Source of the DNA: Bathymodiolus brooksi
Lineage: Eukaryota; Mollusca; Bivalvia; Mytilida; Modiolidae
Assembly: GCA_963680875.1 (NCBI GenBank)
Contig: OY804580.1
Location: 99,734,000 to 99,797,999, forward strand
Length of the DNA: 64,000 nt
Direction: 5' to 3'
The translations under genes were made by a program, and so were the position numbers. This document shows, one piece after another, positions 34,264 through 44,666 of this stretch (positions are counted from its first letter, which is position 1; each line of letters begins with the position of its first letter). Under the pieces are notes generated by a model that saw only the letters and a program-made list of their open reading frames with translations, was not told the DNA's origin and made no database searches.

Positions 34264-34827
34264 GTTGCTAGGGATAATATTTGGTTACTAGGGACATTGT
34301 AAGGTTTAAGGAATTCTTATAATATATACTGGTTAGTAAATGATAAGATGTCTCTAGATCTGCTAAGGTGCTGTTCTAGAATTTTTTTTCTTGATTAAAT
34401 AAAAAGTCCATGAGATCTACAGGAAAATACTGTGCATAGGAAACCTGTTGCTATGGACGGGGCATAACTATGAATAAAAATATCAAAATGTATTTTTGAA
34501 ATATGAAATGACATTTGTAGTGTGTATAGCTTGACAAAAATGTACCGCTTAATCAAATATCAAATAAAAAGATCGTAGATGTCAAAATTCAACCATTAAT
34601 TGCAATAATATAGGCTAATTTAATGTTTACAAAACCGTTGCTAGGGTGACAAAACTACACAAAAATACTATATGCCACCATAGAGAATTGGAATATTATT
34701 TTTAGAGTGTACATACACAGAATATAACATTTTATCGAAAGACTATGCAAGATATGTAAAATAAAACCACCATATTTGAATTTCCAATGATTAATTGGAC
34801 CCTCCACCATTTACGTTGCTAAGCAAC
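34264..34827 (+). repeat. Five spaced GTTGCTAGG-type motifs
   Basis: GTTGCTAGGGA (34264), GTTACTAGGGA (34284), GTTGCTATGGAC (34447), GTTGCTAGGGTGAC (34637) and the palindrome GTTGCTAAGCAAC (34815) are spaced by about 160-190 bp after the first pair. The surrounding text is weakly similar, which suggests degenerate ~180-bp tandem units. The palindrome resembles the X-box bound by RFX factors, but no function is shown. Confidence 0.5.
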
Positions 34828-34954
34828 AAAGGACAAAGTGAAATCATCAAATAAAATATTTTTCTTACCTTTCAATGATTGTGTTTAATATTATATCTAT
34901 ATAAACAGTTTCTGAGATTGGGCCAAAATCTACCCTTATCATACCCACTCCTTT

Positions 34955-35335
34955 GGACAAGACAGGTACTAACAACCTCGCTAGTAATGTATGTCTTGAA
35001 TTTCTAAAGAATTGAATATGTTGCATAGTTTAACAAGACAGGTACTAACAACCTCGCTAGTAATGTATGTCTTGAATTATTAAAAGTTTATGTCTTTTTA
35101 AGCTTGGACAAGACAAGTACTAACAATCTCGCTAGTAATGTATGTCTTGAATTTCTAAAGAATGTTGAATGTATTACATAGTTTAACAAGACATGTACTA
35201 ACAACCTCGCTAGTAGTAGTATTGTATGTCTTGAATTATTAAAAGACAAACGTTTATATCTATTTAAATTTGGACAAGACAGGTACTAACAACCTCGCTA
35301 GTAATGCATGTCTTGAATTTCTAAATAATGACTTT
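34955..35335 (+). repeat. Dimeric tandem array of ~65-90-bp units
   Basis: Five units carry ACAAGACAGGTACTAACAAC then CTCGCTAGTAATGTATGTCTTG. They alternate between two tail types, TTTCTAAAGAAT and ATTATTAAAAGTTTATGTC, so the real period is a dimer of about 140-160 bp. Each unit starts CAAGACA and contains TGTCTTG about 30 bp later, so each could fold as a short hairpin. Together with 31949-32004 the array held at least six units before the TIR element inserted. Confidence 0.85.
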
Positions 35336-35996
35336 CATATTTTTGTATAACTGGAGATCAGTGACAAAAATAATTACTGATGACCAATATAATTTCAATA
35401 CCTCATATTATATACACAATTCTGGCTAAAATATTAACCTAAACCACTTAATTTATTAACTGAATTGGTTCCTCAATGCAAAACAAAAATTAAACTAATT
35501 TGGTCAAGTCTCCACTTTTCACTAAAATAACAAAGAACTTGAACATTTCGATTTTCACAAAAATTTAGTAATGAATTATTCCAAAAAAAAATGTATTTAA
35601 ACCTTAAATTTACTATTATCAGTCAAGAAAATATCTTACTTTAAATATTCCAGAAAATTTAACACAATGCTGCTTTTGTTTTGAAGATAACTGAACGTGA
35701 CGTCTACTTTTGAAAATAAATGAGCGTGAAGTGACGTCAGTTTCAACGTTACGTCGCTATTTATAGACGTTTTCAGAAATCGGTGATTACCTAGTTATCG
35801 TTCGTGGACGCTAGGTGGTGTTACTATCGTCCGCCATTACGAAAGTGTAACAATCGGTTGTTGACACTAGTTACGATTAATCAGTATTCATAATTGGAAT
35901 AGATAAACACGCTTCAGTTAATATTTTATGGCTTATTCCCGTGATTTTGGCCGAATATTTCGAAATATGGATTATTGAATTGAACTTAAACGGTTA
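35336..35996. other. AT-rich region with TGACGTCA-type sites
   Basis: No gene or repeat end is visible. From about 35695 to 35760 there are several ACGT-centred sites (GAACGTGACGTCTAC, GAAGTGACGTCAGTTTC) and a slightly higher GC content. This could be a promoter-like segment for the 35997-36428 frame, but nothing else supports transcription. Confidence 0.35.
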
Positions 35997-36428
35997 TTGT
36001 TTAAATTGTTCAGAATCACAAAGTTCAGAACCAGGTCGGACAAATCTATACGGTCATCAATATTATCAAAATTAAAAAAAGAATTAGCTAGTCATTTTGC
36101 CAGATGTGGGCTATCAGATCGATCTGTAGCTATTCAGATTTTAACCTTGTTTATGTGGCAGAATTTCAATACAAAACGGGCTACGCAACAACAAAAAACG
36201 GTCGGTATGGAAACCCTCAACACACATTTTTTACTAACGGTATATATTTTGTACAAAAAAACTAAGTTCCCTTCGAATATTGTCTTCACTTCACAAAGCC
36301 ACAAAGTCGCATATTTTTATGATGTAGGGAGCACTTATGCAATTAAGCAAAAAATCAATCATTTGCACAATGATAGAGTAGCAAATATGTGGAGGAATAA
36401 TGTTCCTTCCGTATGCGGTAGAGGATAA
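35997..36428 (+). CDS. Uncharacterised 143-residue open frame
   Basis: The frame is uninterrupted from ATG to stop and encodes a basic, soluble-looking protein of 143 residues. It opens FKLFRITKFRTRSDKSIRSS, has a lysine-rich helix-like KLKKELASHFARC, and ends NMWRNNVPSVCGRG. I recognise no domain, signal peptide or membrane segment. It follows a stretch with TGACGTCA sites and precedes the long-TIR element by about 350 bp. In AT-rich DNA a frame of this length may arise by chance, and it could also be one exon or the remnant of a transposon protein. Confidence that it is a real gene is low. Confidence 0.25.
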   Translation: MFKLFRITKFRTRSDKSIRSSILSKLKKELASHFARCGLSDRSVAIQILTLFMWQNFNTKRATQQQKTVGMETLNTHFLLTVYILYKKTKFPSNIVFTSQSHKVAYFYDVGSTYAIKQKINHLHNDRVANMWRNNVPSVCGRG

Positions 36429-36776
36429 CATAGAAAGGAAAAAAACCAGGGTTAAATGTTTGTCTTAAATGAAAGTTTAAATACATGTACTATAAACAAA
36501 GGAAACGGGAACAAAGTGAGCAGTGTAGGAATTATTGTTTTTCATGTAGAAGCCGCATAAAATAATTAACAATTTACAAAGAGGTATCACATTTCTGTAG
36601 ATAAATCTTGAAATAAATCTTGATTCTGTAAGAGGTAAAAATGAACGACATGATGTCCTGCAACAAAATTCGGCGATTTGTTTTTCTTTTAATTTTTTGT
36701 CATTATTATTCAGTTATATATATTTTTTTCATTTTTAACCCTTTGTGGGAAGGGGGTAGAGTTTAACTGTTATATT

Positions 36777-37349
36777 GCTGCGGAACCGTAGCCCTTTATG
36801 GTCTTTTTATTAAAAAAAATTTCTTGGCAGACCATAGGGCTACGGATTTCACTCGATCACAAATTTGCGGAACTGCTACCAAGAATACGTCGCACCTTTC
36901 AACAGTATTTTTCACAACAAAACGCTTTGTGAGAACGGAGTCATGTGGATAATTCGTTTCCTTACATATCTATCTATCGCTTTCCATATTTACTTACTCA
37001 TTATTATTAATATCTAACTTATTATCATAAGTAATGTCTGTAGATTAACAAAACCCGCCCACTTTCGTTCGCCATCTTGGCTATGTGATATTCTCGCTTT
37101 GAGGTCACGTGATCTTTGACAGATCAAGTCGGATAACTCTAACCGCAAAACACGTGTTCGGTTTGTTTACGTTTTACCGCATATTTTGCACGGAGATTTT
37201 TTTCATGAAATAAAAATATTTAGTCAACCCACAGTTAAATATTTTACATATATTAACCAGAAATGTTATTTTCTACTTTAATTACTCCAATTGAGGTGAA
37301 CTCTCGTTTGTTTACTTCATACCGGATATTCTGCACGGCGATTTATAAG
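36777..37349 (+). repeat. Left 573-bp TIR
   Basis: The outer end contains its own small inverted repeat: CCGTAGCCCTTTATGGTC, a T/A-rich loop, then GACCATAGGGCTACGG. The inner part has two related direct subunits about 146 bp apart (37159-37199 and 37305-37346), each with GTTTGTTTAC followed by ACCG and ATATT-TGCACGG-GATTT. Such subterminal repeats often bind transposase, which is inference here. The inner edge lies 13 bp before the ORF start codon. Confidence 0.85.
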
Positions 37350-37362
37350 GCACCGATTTAAA

Positions 37363-37788
37363 ATGGATGAGAATTGTATTAATTGTGATAAAGTTTTTGA
37401 AAAGAAAAAAAAAGGTTTCAAAAGGAAGTCGATTGATTCTAATTTGCCCAATTCATATCGGTCCATTTTAGAATCTACATTTGAAGAGCCTGTTGCTCCA
37501 GGGAAACATTTGTTTATTTGTGACACATGTGCAACCTCCTGTATGAAAGCTCAAAAATATACATCTGCATTGAAAGACTTTAAATCGGCTAAGAGTAACA
37601 CATCTTATTTGGGTAAAAGAAGTTACCGACCTTCCACATCAACGCCCACTAAAAGTGGAAGCACCGGTTCGTGTATGCCTTGTTCGCCAATAAAAAAGAG
37701 ACAGAATACATCTACCTTGAATTTCAATAGATCTAGTTATAAAAGTTTCATTAAGAAGGCTACAAGTTATATCAAAGATGGCTTATAA
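37363..37788 (+). CDS. 141-residue protein with paired Cys motifs, inside TIR element
   Basis: The ORF begins 13 bp inside the left TIR, and its stop codon (37786-37788) lies within the right TIR. Residues 5-8 are C-I-N-C followed by a lysine-rich stretch (KKKKGFKRK). A second pair, ICDTCATSC, lies at about residues 52-60, so the N-terminal 60 residues look like a C-x2-C ... C-x2-C zinc-binding module. The C-terminal half is Ser/Thr/Pro-rich (STSTPTKSGSTGS) with basic patches and ends SFIKKATSYIKDGL. No transposase motif is visible, so this is probably a captured or accessory DNA/protein-binding protein. The frame is intact although it is too small to mobilise the element alone. Real expression is unproven. 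Confidence 0.55.
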   Translation: MDENCINCDKVFEKKKKGFKRKSIDSNLPNSYRSILESTFEEPVAPGKHLFICDTCATSCMKAQKYTSALKDFKSAKSNTSYLGKRSYRPSTSTPTKSGSTGSCMPCSPIKKRQNTSTLNFNRSSYKSFIKKATSYIKDGL

Positions 37789-38354
37789 ATCGCCGTGCAG
37801 AATATCCGGTATAAAATAAACAAACGAGAGTTCACCTCAATTGGAGTAATTAAAGTAGAAAATAACATTTCTGGTTAATATATGTAAAATATTTAACTGT
37901 GGGTTGACTAAATATTTTTATTTCATAAAAAAAATCTCCGGGCAAAATATGTGGTAAAACGTAAACAAACCGAACACGTGTTTTGCGGTTAGAGTTATCC
38001 GACTTGATCTGTCAAAAATCACCTGACCTCAAAGCGAGAATATCACATAGACAAGATGGCGAACGAAAGTGGGCGGGTTTTGTTAATCTACAGACATTAC
38101 TTATGATAATAAGTTAGATATTAATAATAATGAGTAAGTAAATATGGAAAGCGATAGATAGATATGTAAGGAAACGAATTATCCACATGACTCCGTTCTC
38201 ACAAAGCGTTTTGTTGTGAAAAATACTGTTGAAAGGTGCGACGTATTCTTGGTAGCAGTTCCGCAAATTTGTGATCGAGTGAAATCCGTAGCCCTATGGT
38301 CTGCCAAGAATGTTTTTTTAATAAAAAGACCATAAAGGGCTACGGTTCCGCAGC
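37782..38354 (-). repeat. Right 573-bp TIR
   Basis: This is the reverse complement of 36777-37349 and has the same length. It includes the ORF's last two residues and stop codon at its inner edge, the subterminal direct subunits, and the outer CCGTAGCCC stem. A few single-base differences and a slightly different loop in the terminal stem separate the two arms. Confidence 0.85.
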
Positions 38355-38367
38355 TAACTGTCATATT

Positions 38368-39235
38368 GCAAATCAAATACATGTAAGAATCAACCCAATA
38401 CATAAATTAAATTTTTGTGTTTTAGTGATGTCTTTGCTATAACTTGTTATGCAATACATAGTTAACTATAATGATAGTTATCTTTCTACAATATGAATTT
38501 AACACCTTTGTTGCAAAATGACACGACTGTCTATTCCCCTAAGTGCCAAACACGGGAAGCATCGCATCGCTGTTGACACGTCGACCTTCAGCAGACTACA
38601 AGTCTAGAAAGCGCTACCACTTCCTTAACACGTCAATATATTAAATTTTAATTAATCTTCAAAAACATATAAAATTAAACAATAAATCAATATAAAACTA
38701 TGAAATCCTAGCAAAGAAATTTAAAAAAGAAGACAAATGGGGTGAAAAATGCCCGTCCGGTTCACGTATCTGAAACTTGGGAGCAAATAGTTATATTAGG
38801 TTCCTCATGATAAAGAAATTCAGATATTCAGATGTTTTAATTTGATAAAACTAAAATTCCTTTTCATCTTCACTACAGAAATTGACCGACAAAAAGTTTT
38901 AATTTGTTTTACAATTTAACAAAAAAAAAATAACTAAAAATAAAACAGAATTGAAAAATGCACCTTAAGATGTCACATTCAAAGTTAAGTTCTTTCTTAT
39001 AAGTTAGGCACACTTTTTATCATTATTATTTCACTTTAAATCGTATAGTAATAATTTCAAAAAGCGTATATTATAATTTATATATTTACTTTTAATTTCA
39101 TACAAAATATTAATTTGATTACCCCTTTTTTCTTATGCTTGAAAAGCAACAAAAAAACAAAAAAGGAAAAAAAGTGCATGCAGTTTTTTATCAAATAGGA
39201 TTTATACTGATTTTGTATGGGGAATATAACGGTAA
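38368..39235. other. AT-rich intergenic, no gene seen
   Basis: The stretch is strongly AT-rich with A runs (38924-38960, 39140-39175). A weak tRNA-Thr-like text on the minus strand near 38560-38625 does not fold convincingly. No open frame or terminal repeat is recognisable. Confidence 0.5.
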
Positions 39236-39255
39236 CTAAAAAGAAAAGTACATAC

Positions 39256-39502
39256 CAGGTAATTTATTTGTTGTCATTAAATCATTGTCATTATATCTCC
39301 GTTTACAAATCACTTCACAGCAGGTGTTATCATTGAATTTCAAGCCGAAATAACAGTATATTGTGACACCTGTACTAGAGAAACCATACATTAGCGTATC
39401 AATAAACCCCGAGAACATAAGATTTTGACACTTTACTAATGGCGGACACACTCGGAAGTCGATAATGGCCGTGCCCATGTTTTTAAGAATAAAAAGGTCC
39501 AT
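39256..39502 (-). CDS. Candidate first exon of an unknown gene
   Basis: The minus strand opens at 39502 with MDLFILKNMGTAIIDFRVCP and stays open for about 82 codons. At 39255 the sequence reads CTG|GTATGT, a good splice-donor match, so the coding part may end at 39256 and not at the stop 20 bp later. The peptide is cysteine-containing (CPPLVKC, TCCEVICKRRY) with a moderately hydrophobic middle. I recognise no family. Upstream, 39526-39718 contains two tandem copies with inverted CCAAT boxes, which fits a promoter. No acceptor-side exon was identified, so this remains a hypothesis. Confidence 0.3.
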
Positions 39503-39525
39503 AGTTGCATTAATATTCTTGTGCA

Positions 39526-39718
39526 GTGCACCAAAAATGTGGTGCAGGCTTGCGCATTGAATATAAATTTATTAATCAATCAAAACAGCGCATCGAAAAT
39601 TCTTTGACCAATCAGAAAATAAGTGCACCAAAAATCTGGTGCAGGCTTGCGCATTGAAGCGTAAGTCAATAATCAATAAGAAATAACGTATCTAATAATC
39701 TCGAACCAATCAGAAAAT
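39526..39718. repeat. 97-bp tandem duplication with CCAAT-type boxes
   Basis: GTGCACCAAAAATGTGGTGC begins at 39526 and its copy begins at 39623. Each copy ends with ACCAATCAGAAAAT. On the minus strand these read ATTTTCTGATTGGT, i.e. inverted CCAAT boxes, located 20-220 bp upstream of the candidate exon. Each copy also contains a small palindrome, GTGCACCAAA...TGGTGCAGGC. Confidence 0.7.
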
Positions 39719-41500
39719 CGATACAACTTATTATTTAAAGTAATATGAAATGCCAAAATCATTATTTTCAGTTTTCTAAAAATTTCTGATATATGTAAAG
39801 ATTAAATATATAAAGAACGTAAACCATTCACTTTTTGAGAGCTACGAGGTATAATTCAGGAGAAAACGTCATTTTATTCTGTCTTCGATAATTCTTGCTA
39901 CACTGACAATAATGCAAATCATATACTGTTGACCTCAGATTTGAACTCATTCGGTAGAGATTGTGCGCATGCTCCGTTATAGTCTTGACAGGTAACATTA
40001 TTTTCCATTCAATCCACGATTAAAAATAATTTTCCCTTAACGAAACGTTAAACAACGATCTCTTTACCTGGAAAATAAATATATATCACCATCTATGATC
40101 TAAACCGCCGTAAATGTCTTTTAACGGCATTATGTGTATAATCAAGGACGTATATAGAATCTTATATACGTCCTTGGTATAATTCAGCAAATTTCGCGGG
40201 GCCCAGTAAGGGGACACTGCATACGCAACTTGTAATTATGTTAAAACATTAGTTTTTTTTTATATTAAAAATGAATACTACTTTGTTTCAAATCTATTTA
40301 AAGTTTATTTGGCCTAAGAGACAAAAATGTGAAAGAAAGCACACATTCTTTATCTCATAATAATATATAGGCAAATAATTTGATTCTGAGGGGGCTTGGC
40401 AAGATTAGTCAGGTTAGAATATTTGACAGAAAATTAATTCGACACATAGTGCAGGACAGGTTATAACATTGTTTACTCAGATCAGGCCAGATTATTTTTT
40501 TTTTATTTTCTATGAAGCAAAGACCAGAATTTTTTTCCAACTTTGAGTGGTCAGATTATTTATTTTATTTACAAAAACTGGTTGTCCCAAAAACAAACCA
40601 GGAAATAACGGTGACAAATTATGGACACGTTAGTTCCGACGAGGATCTTAAATTCTGAAATTTCTTGGTTCTGTTTCGATTCCCCCAAAATGGGGCCCCG
40701 TGTCATTCATTATTACCGATTTCAATGTTTTTGTCCAGTTTTTCGAATAAACTGATTAAGTCAGAATGAAATTCATTGCAGTTGATAATCTTTAAGGTAA
40801 AACATACATGAAATAATGTTTTTGCAAAGCAAGAAATGCAAGAAATTTAACTTCTTTCAAAACCAGAATGATACATGTGCTCACCTGTTTACGTTGGTGA
40901 TGAAATTTCATGATCGGCAATCATCGGAACGGTGCATCCGAAAGTTAATTAGCCGCCATTGTCTTGACAAAACACGTACGAGATAGAATGATTTGCTGTT
41001 CTTAATCACAGATGATCGCGATTTTCGTCCTCAAACATGCACGAATGGTTTAGTTTTTAGGGAATGTAAACATATCAAGAATATTTTTGAAGATGTTTAT
41101 TTCACCAAAAACTCGTTTCATATTACTTTAGCAAATACTCAAAAGTTAATTGTAACCATATATTATCAATTATAATAAAACAAATAATTATGTCAATTTT
41201 ACATAAATATACAATTCTTCAAAACAAAGTTCAGCATTACGGTTGCTTTGAATCATTACCATTCCATCAAAATTTTGTTATTTTCGTCCGCCAGATCACG
41301 TGATTTCGATGGAATGTACAGCACTGGACTTCCGATGTCAATGTACACAACAAAAACTCCAATCGATTTGTGCCGTTTTAACGTTCGATCCTCAACTTTA
41401 AAAAATCTTAACATTATCTGTAAAAGACAGATAATATGATAATAGGTGCTACCTAACTTGGGAAGAAGTCTAATAATTTATTTTTTATTTTTTATAAATC
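39719..41500. other. Intergenic, with one perfect 14-bp stem-loop
   Basis: At 40143-40176 CAAGGACGTATATA, a 6-nt spacer and its exact complement form a short hairpin. Elsewhere the stretch is AT-rich with isolated G runs and small open frames (40993-41175, 41248-41439) lacking any recognisable domain. I see no element ends. Confidence 0.5.
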
Positions 41501-41770
41501 CATGTATTGACCGAAATGGTAGGCTATAATTGTTTTATCATTTTTCAATATCATTATTTAAATATTAAAATTTTGAAATATTATGAAAACTTTTTGAAAA
41601 TTTTATCAATCTTAATTTTTTTTTGAAGATTTTGAAATTTTTGAAAGTTTTGAAATATTATGAAAATTTTAAATTTTTTTGTAATTTGTAATTTTGAAAA
41701 TTTTGAAATTTTATGAAATTTTTGAAATTTTATAAAATTTTTGAATTTTTTCGCGTTTTTGGAATATTTA
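41501..41770 (+). repeat. Low-complexity TTTTGAAA-rich DNA
   Basis: Short variants of TTTTGAAATTTTATGAAA are repeated irregularly with no fixed period. The phenylalanine/lysine-rich frame through it (41713-41904) is a product of composition and not a credible gene. Confidence 0.75.
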
Positions 41771-42085
41771 GAAATTTGTCCTTTTTTGTATATTATACTT
41801 CCGGTAATGGCGGCGCCCGGTGCTGTCCTTTTGTAGAAAGAAAAACCTACCTGTTCTCTACTTGTTGGTTGCTAAATGCCACAGAAAATAAAAATCCAAG
41901 ATAGTCATATGCATAATGTCCACAATAGACTTATCCAAATATGCAGCCTATCTTACAAACAATGATATATACAGTGCTTACCCAGCAGCATGCGTTTCCG
42001 ATAAACTGAGAGCGCCAACGGCCAAAAAAGCAAAGTCACTAAGGATTGAAAGCTTGATATACAATATTATGAACCCGAAGCCAGA

Positions 42086-43070
42086 ATGGTTGGTTATCGG
42101 ACTACACAGGCTAGAGTTCGACAATGGATAAAGGCATTAAATGTATTCCTTTTTGATTATCTTGGTGACCACCCTGACAATAAAGGGAAATATCAGATTG
42201 ACTGGGCTCATGATCCTGTTAATTGGAATCCTACTACTCTAAAATCTATTGCCATTGATGTTTCCTCTAAGGAAGATAAATTTAACCCACTTATTACAAA
42301 CTTACTCTGTTTTTGAAGACTGGAACTATTCAAGTCCAAGGCCATTACTACAAAACTTTTGCTGATGCCCATTTCCCAGTCTTTAAGGCTATCGTCGATT
42401 ACACTGACACACAACCTTTACAAGGAAATATAGATAATAGTGAGGAACTCTCTACATCTGAGAACATATGTTTCACTGACAGTGACCAAACAAACATGAA
42501 AACTTTATTTGTGCACGAAAACACAGATAAATACACATTGTGTATGTACAACTGTTTACATACATTTTGTGTATATAATACGTTTATCTAACATTTTTAT
42601 GATAAAACATAAAAAAAATCATGTAAGTTTCATTGAATTTATTAATTGAAGAAAAGTAAACAAAGAGGGACTATAGTTTACGTCACAAGTATTGCTACGT
42701 CAAGTTATTCAAACAATAGCAAAATACGAGTACGTTGAGGTTTTCCCGACGGAGATTCCGCAATGTTTACAAAGACGTTACTGGGGTTTTCCCGATTTCC
42801 TAACCTATGACGTCACGAAAGTAGTTCCGACTAAAGTACATCTTGTATCACATATGTATGTGATACAACGTTCTGTATCACATAGGTTGTATCTATTAGC
42901 AAAATTGATGTATTTCTATAGAATACATACTTAATGTTAGATAACAAGACAAATCAAAACAAACATGATGAAACGGACATGAAAACATTACCAGAGCACA
43001 CTATTAAAGAAAACACTGTGCATGATTTAAATCAAAACGTACCAAAAGCTAAACAAGATGTTAAAAAAAG
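42086..43070 (+). pseudogene. LINE ORF1, N-terminal segment
   Basis: The frame starts at the ATG at 42086 and reads WIKALNVFLFDYLGDHPDN, then KGKYQIDWAHDPVNWNPTTL, a compact conserved-looking domain. It is broken near 42316 and continues in the next frame as TGTIQVQGHYYKTFADAHFP (42325 on). After about 42540 the text changes. Between 42584 and 42944 short inverted ends (TTATCTAACATT and its complement) may mark a ~360-bp insertion. ORF1-like text resumes with NKTNQNKHDETDMKTLPEH to 43070, where a stop and shift occur. An overlapping frame at 41916-42131 is probably 5' UTR. Confidence 0.5.
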
Positions 43071-43643
43071 GTGAAATCTGTGGATAAGATGGGTACCCAA
43101 AATGAGGAGAATAAAGCTGTAATTGATTCAACACAATATCAGCAAGGCAATACAAAAGAATTACCCGACTGTTATGAAGAAAACTTTGAAACTGTATTGA
43201 AGGCAACTACTAATGATCTTGAAAATCTTATTACTACTGCCATACAAACAATGTATGGACAACACACTAATATCTTGAGTGATTGTCTTATATCAGCTAA
43301 AGACACTACTTTATCCCAAAATAATATATGTTCACAGGTCAAGGAATTACTTGAGAAAGAGGTGTCATCCGATCAGCTTGAACATCCCAAAAGTCAGGAA
43401 TTAACCATGTTAACTGGTGAATTAAACTTGCTAGATAAGGAAAATGCAAAAATGAAGGTTGAATTACAACAACTTAGATATTCAAGTCAGACTGAAATAG
43501 AAAGTGTAAAGTCTGTAATCAAAGTGCTGAAATATAACATAAGTGAAATTCAAAGCTCTAACTCTGCTGTGGTAGAAAGCCTTCGTAAGTATGGTGAAAG
43601 CTTTATCGGTAGGATACAAGCAAAAGATAAACAAATAGAATGA
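43071..43643 (+). pseudogene. LINE ORF1, coiled-coil segment
   Basis: The 190-residue open stretch has a strong coiled-coil pattern between about residues 95 and 185 (LNLLDKENAKMKVELQQL, then SVKSVIKVLKYNISEIQSS). It ends at a stop (TGA at 43641-43643). Text beyond it in the same frame (LESDICKLKVELDKKDG) still continues the coiled coil, so the stop is a nonsense mutation. Coiled coils in LINE ORF1 proteins mediate multimerisation and RNA binding; that role is inferred here. Confidence 0.65.
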
Positions 43644-43839
43644 CTGGAATCTGATATTTGTAAACTCAAAGTAGAACTAGACAAGAAAGATGGTATTATA
43701 TATTCACACAAACAGCATAATAATCAAGACCACAAAGCTGGAAACTGGTCACAAGTGCATATTAATCAAGACCACACTCGTGAAAATGCTGGAATCTGGT
43801 AACAGGTATAATATAAAAGTCTGGACATTAATGAATCAA

Positions 43840-44368
43840 AGACCCCACAGAATAAACCTGAAATATTACTCATTGGCATATCAAACACAAAAGGTATCCA
43901 GCCAGAAATATTTTCTAGCTCATATGTCTTTCGGAAGAAGGAGGCTATGACATTGGCAACTCCTGAAAAAACAGTAAATGAAATTAGGGATGTACCGGAT
44001 GTTTTAGTCCTGCATTCACTGACTAATGACATAAAGGAATCTGCACCCACTTGTGTCAATCGCATGAAGAATATTATTACAAATATTCAGGAGTCAATGT
44101 CTAAGACGAAAGTTGTGCTTTCATTAGCCACTACTAAGGCAGATGACAAGAAATTTCAAACTAATGTTGAACTAGTTAGCGCACTGCTAAAATGTGAATA
44201 CATGGAAGATGACACTGTAACCCTCTGTAACAATGGAAATATGTCACGTCGAGGCGAATCCAGTGCCCAAATTACTAGCAAATGATCAGTATCACTTGTC
44301 TAAAGATGGCATAGCTGTTCTGGCAAGTAATATAAGAACAACCGTTGATGACATATTAAACATTAAAT
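43840..44368 (+). pseudogene. LINE ORF1, SGNH esterase domain
   Basis: Block I is EILLIGISNTKGIQP at about 43857. The usual G-D-S is G-I-S, so the aspartate is replaced but the serine is kept. Block III is VLVLHSLTNDIKES at about 44000, with the N-D pair retained. The C-terminal block V, DQYHLSKDGIAVLASNI (D-x-x-H) at about 44285-44335, is displaced by a frameshift near 44255-44275. The first block also lies in a different frame from 43947-44285. This is the second of three esterase domains in the window and the one most similar to the CR1 ORF1 type. Confidence 0.65.
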
Positions 44369-44666
44369 AAACAAAGCATAGAAATATACCCAACAATAGG
44401 AGGGAACAGCGGGGTTCTTCCAATCCTCGATTATATCAATGTTTGCATGGACTTCCGAGAAGAAGATAGTGACAAACATTTTCTTAAGGAGAAGTGACAA
44501 GGCAATTTATCATTGTTCACTTTATTTTGTGACAATGAGAAGTCAATTTATCATTGTTCATTTGTTTATTGTTTATTTTGTATTTTTTTCCGTTTCAAAT
44601 TTTTGTTAAAAAAAATAATTAATATGTTTATGTTACAATGACTAGGGTACTAATAAGGCTAAAGAT

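Larger units (their letters stand above)
32005..34954. mobile_element. Non-autonomous 2.95-kb TIR element
   Basis: The terminal inverted repeats are about 36 bp with roughly five mismatches. The left (32005-32040) starts AAAGGAGTAGGTATGATAAG and the right (34919-34954) is its complement. The element splits the array of ACTAACAACCTCG units. No transposase is readable; the only frame above 60 codons (32537-32722) has no motif. Inside are a direct 78-bp duplication (GACAGAAAATCAATAATCGC at 33677 and 33754), an inverted structure at 33497-34063, a long hairpin at 33872-33993, and spaced GTTGCTAGG copies in the right third. A clear target duplication could not be defined. The superfamily is unknown. 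Confidence 0.65.
36777..38354 (+). mobile_element. Long-TIR element carrying one ORF, 1,578 bp
   Basis: Two 573-bp terminal inverted repeats (36777-37349 and 37782-38354) are near-identical. For example, over the inner ~60 bp only two differences are seen. The ends read GCTGCGGAACCGTAGCCC and its complement. The flanks are TAACTGTTATATT (36764-36776) and TAACTGTCATATT (38355-38367), a 13-bp direct repeat with one mismatch. That is longer than usual for cut-and-paste elements. The 432-bp centre is almost entirely one ORF. The similarity of the TIRs indicates recent origin or gene conversion. The superfamily is unknown. Confidence 0.85.

Noticed and set aside
38560..38625. tRNA-Thr-like sequence on the minus strand (GGTAGCGC, then CTTGTAG loop)
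   Set aside because: The D arm is incomplete, the B box is poor and no acceptor stem pairs. At best it is a decayed SINE head.
40143..40176. Perfect 14-bp stem-loop as a terminator
   Set aside because: Intrinsic terminators of this kind are bacterial, and no gene precedes it here. Kept only as a note in the intergenic entry.
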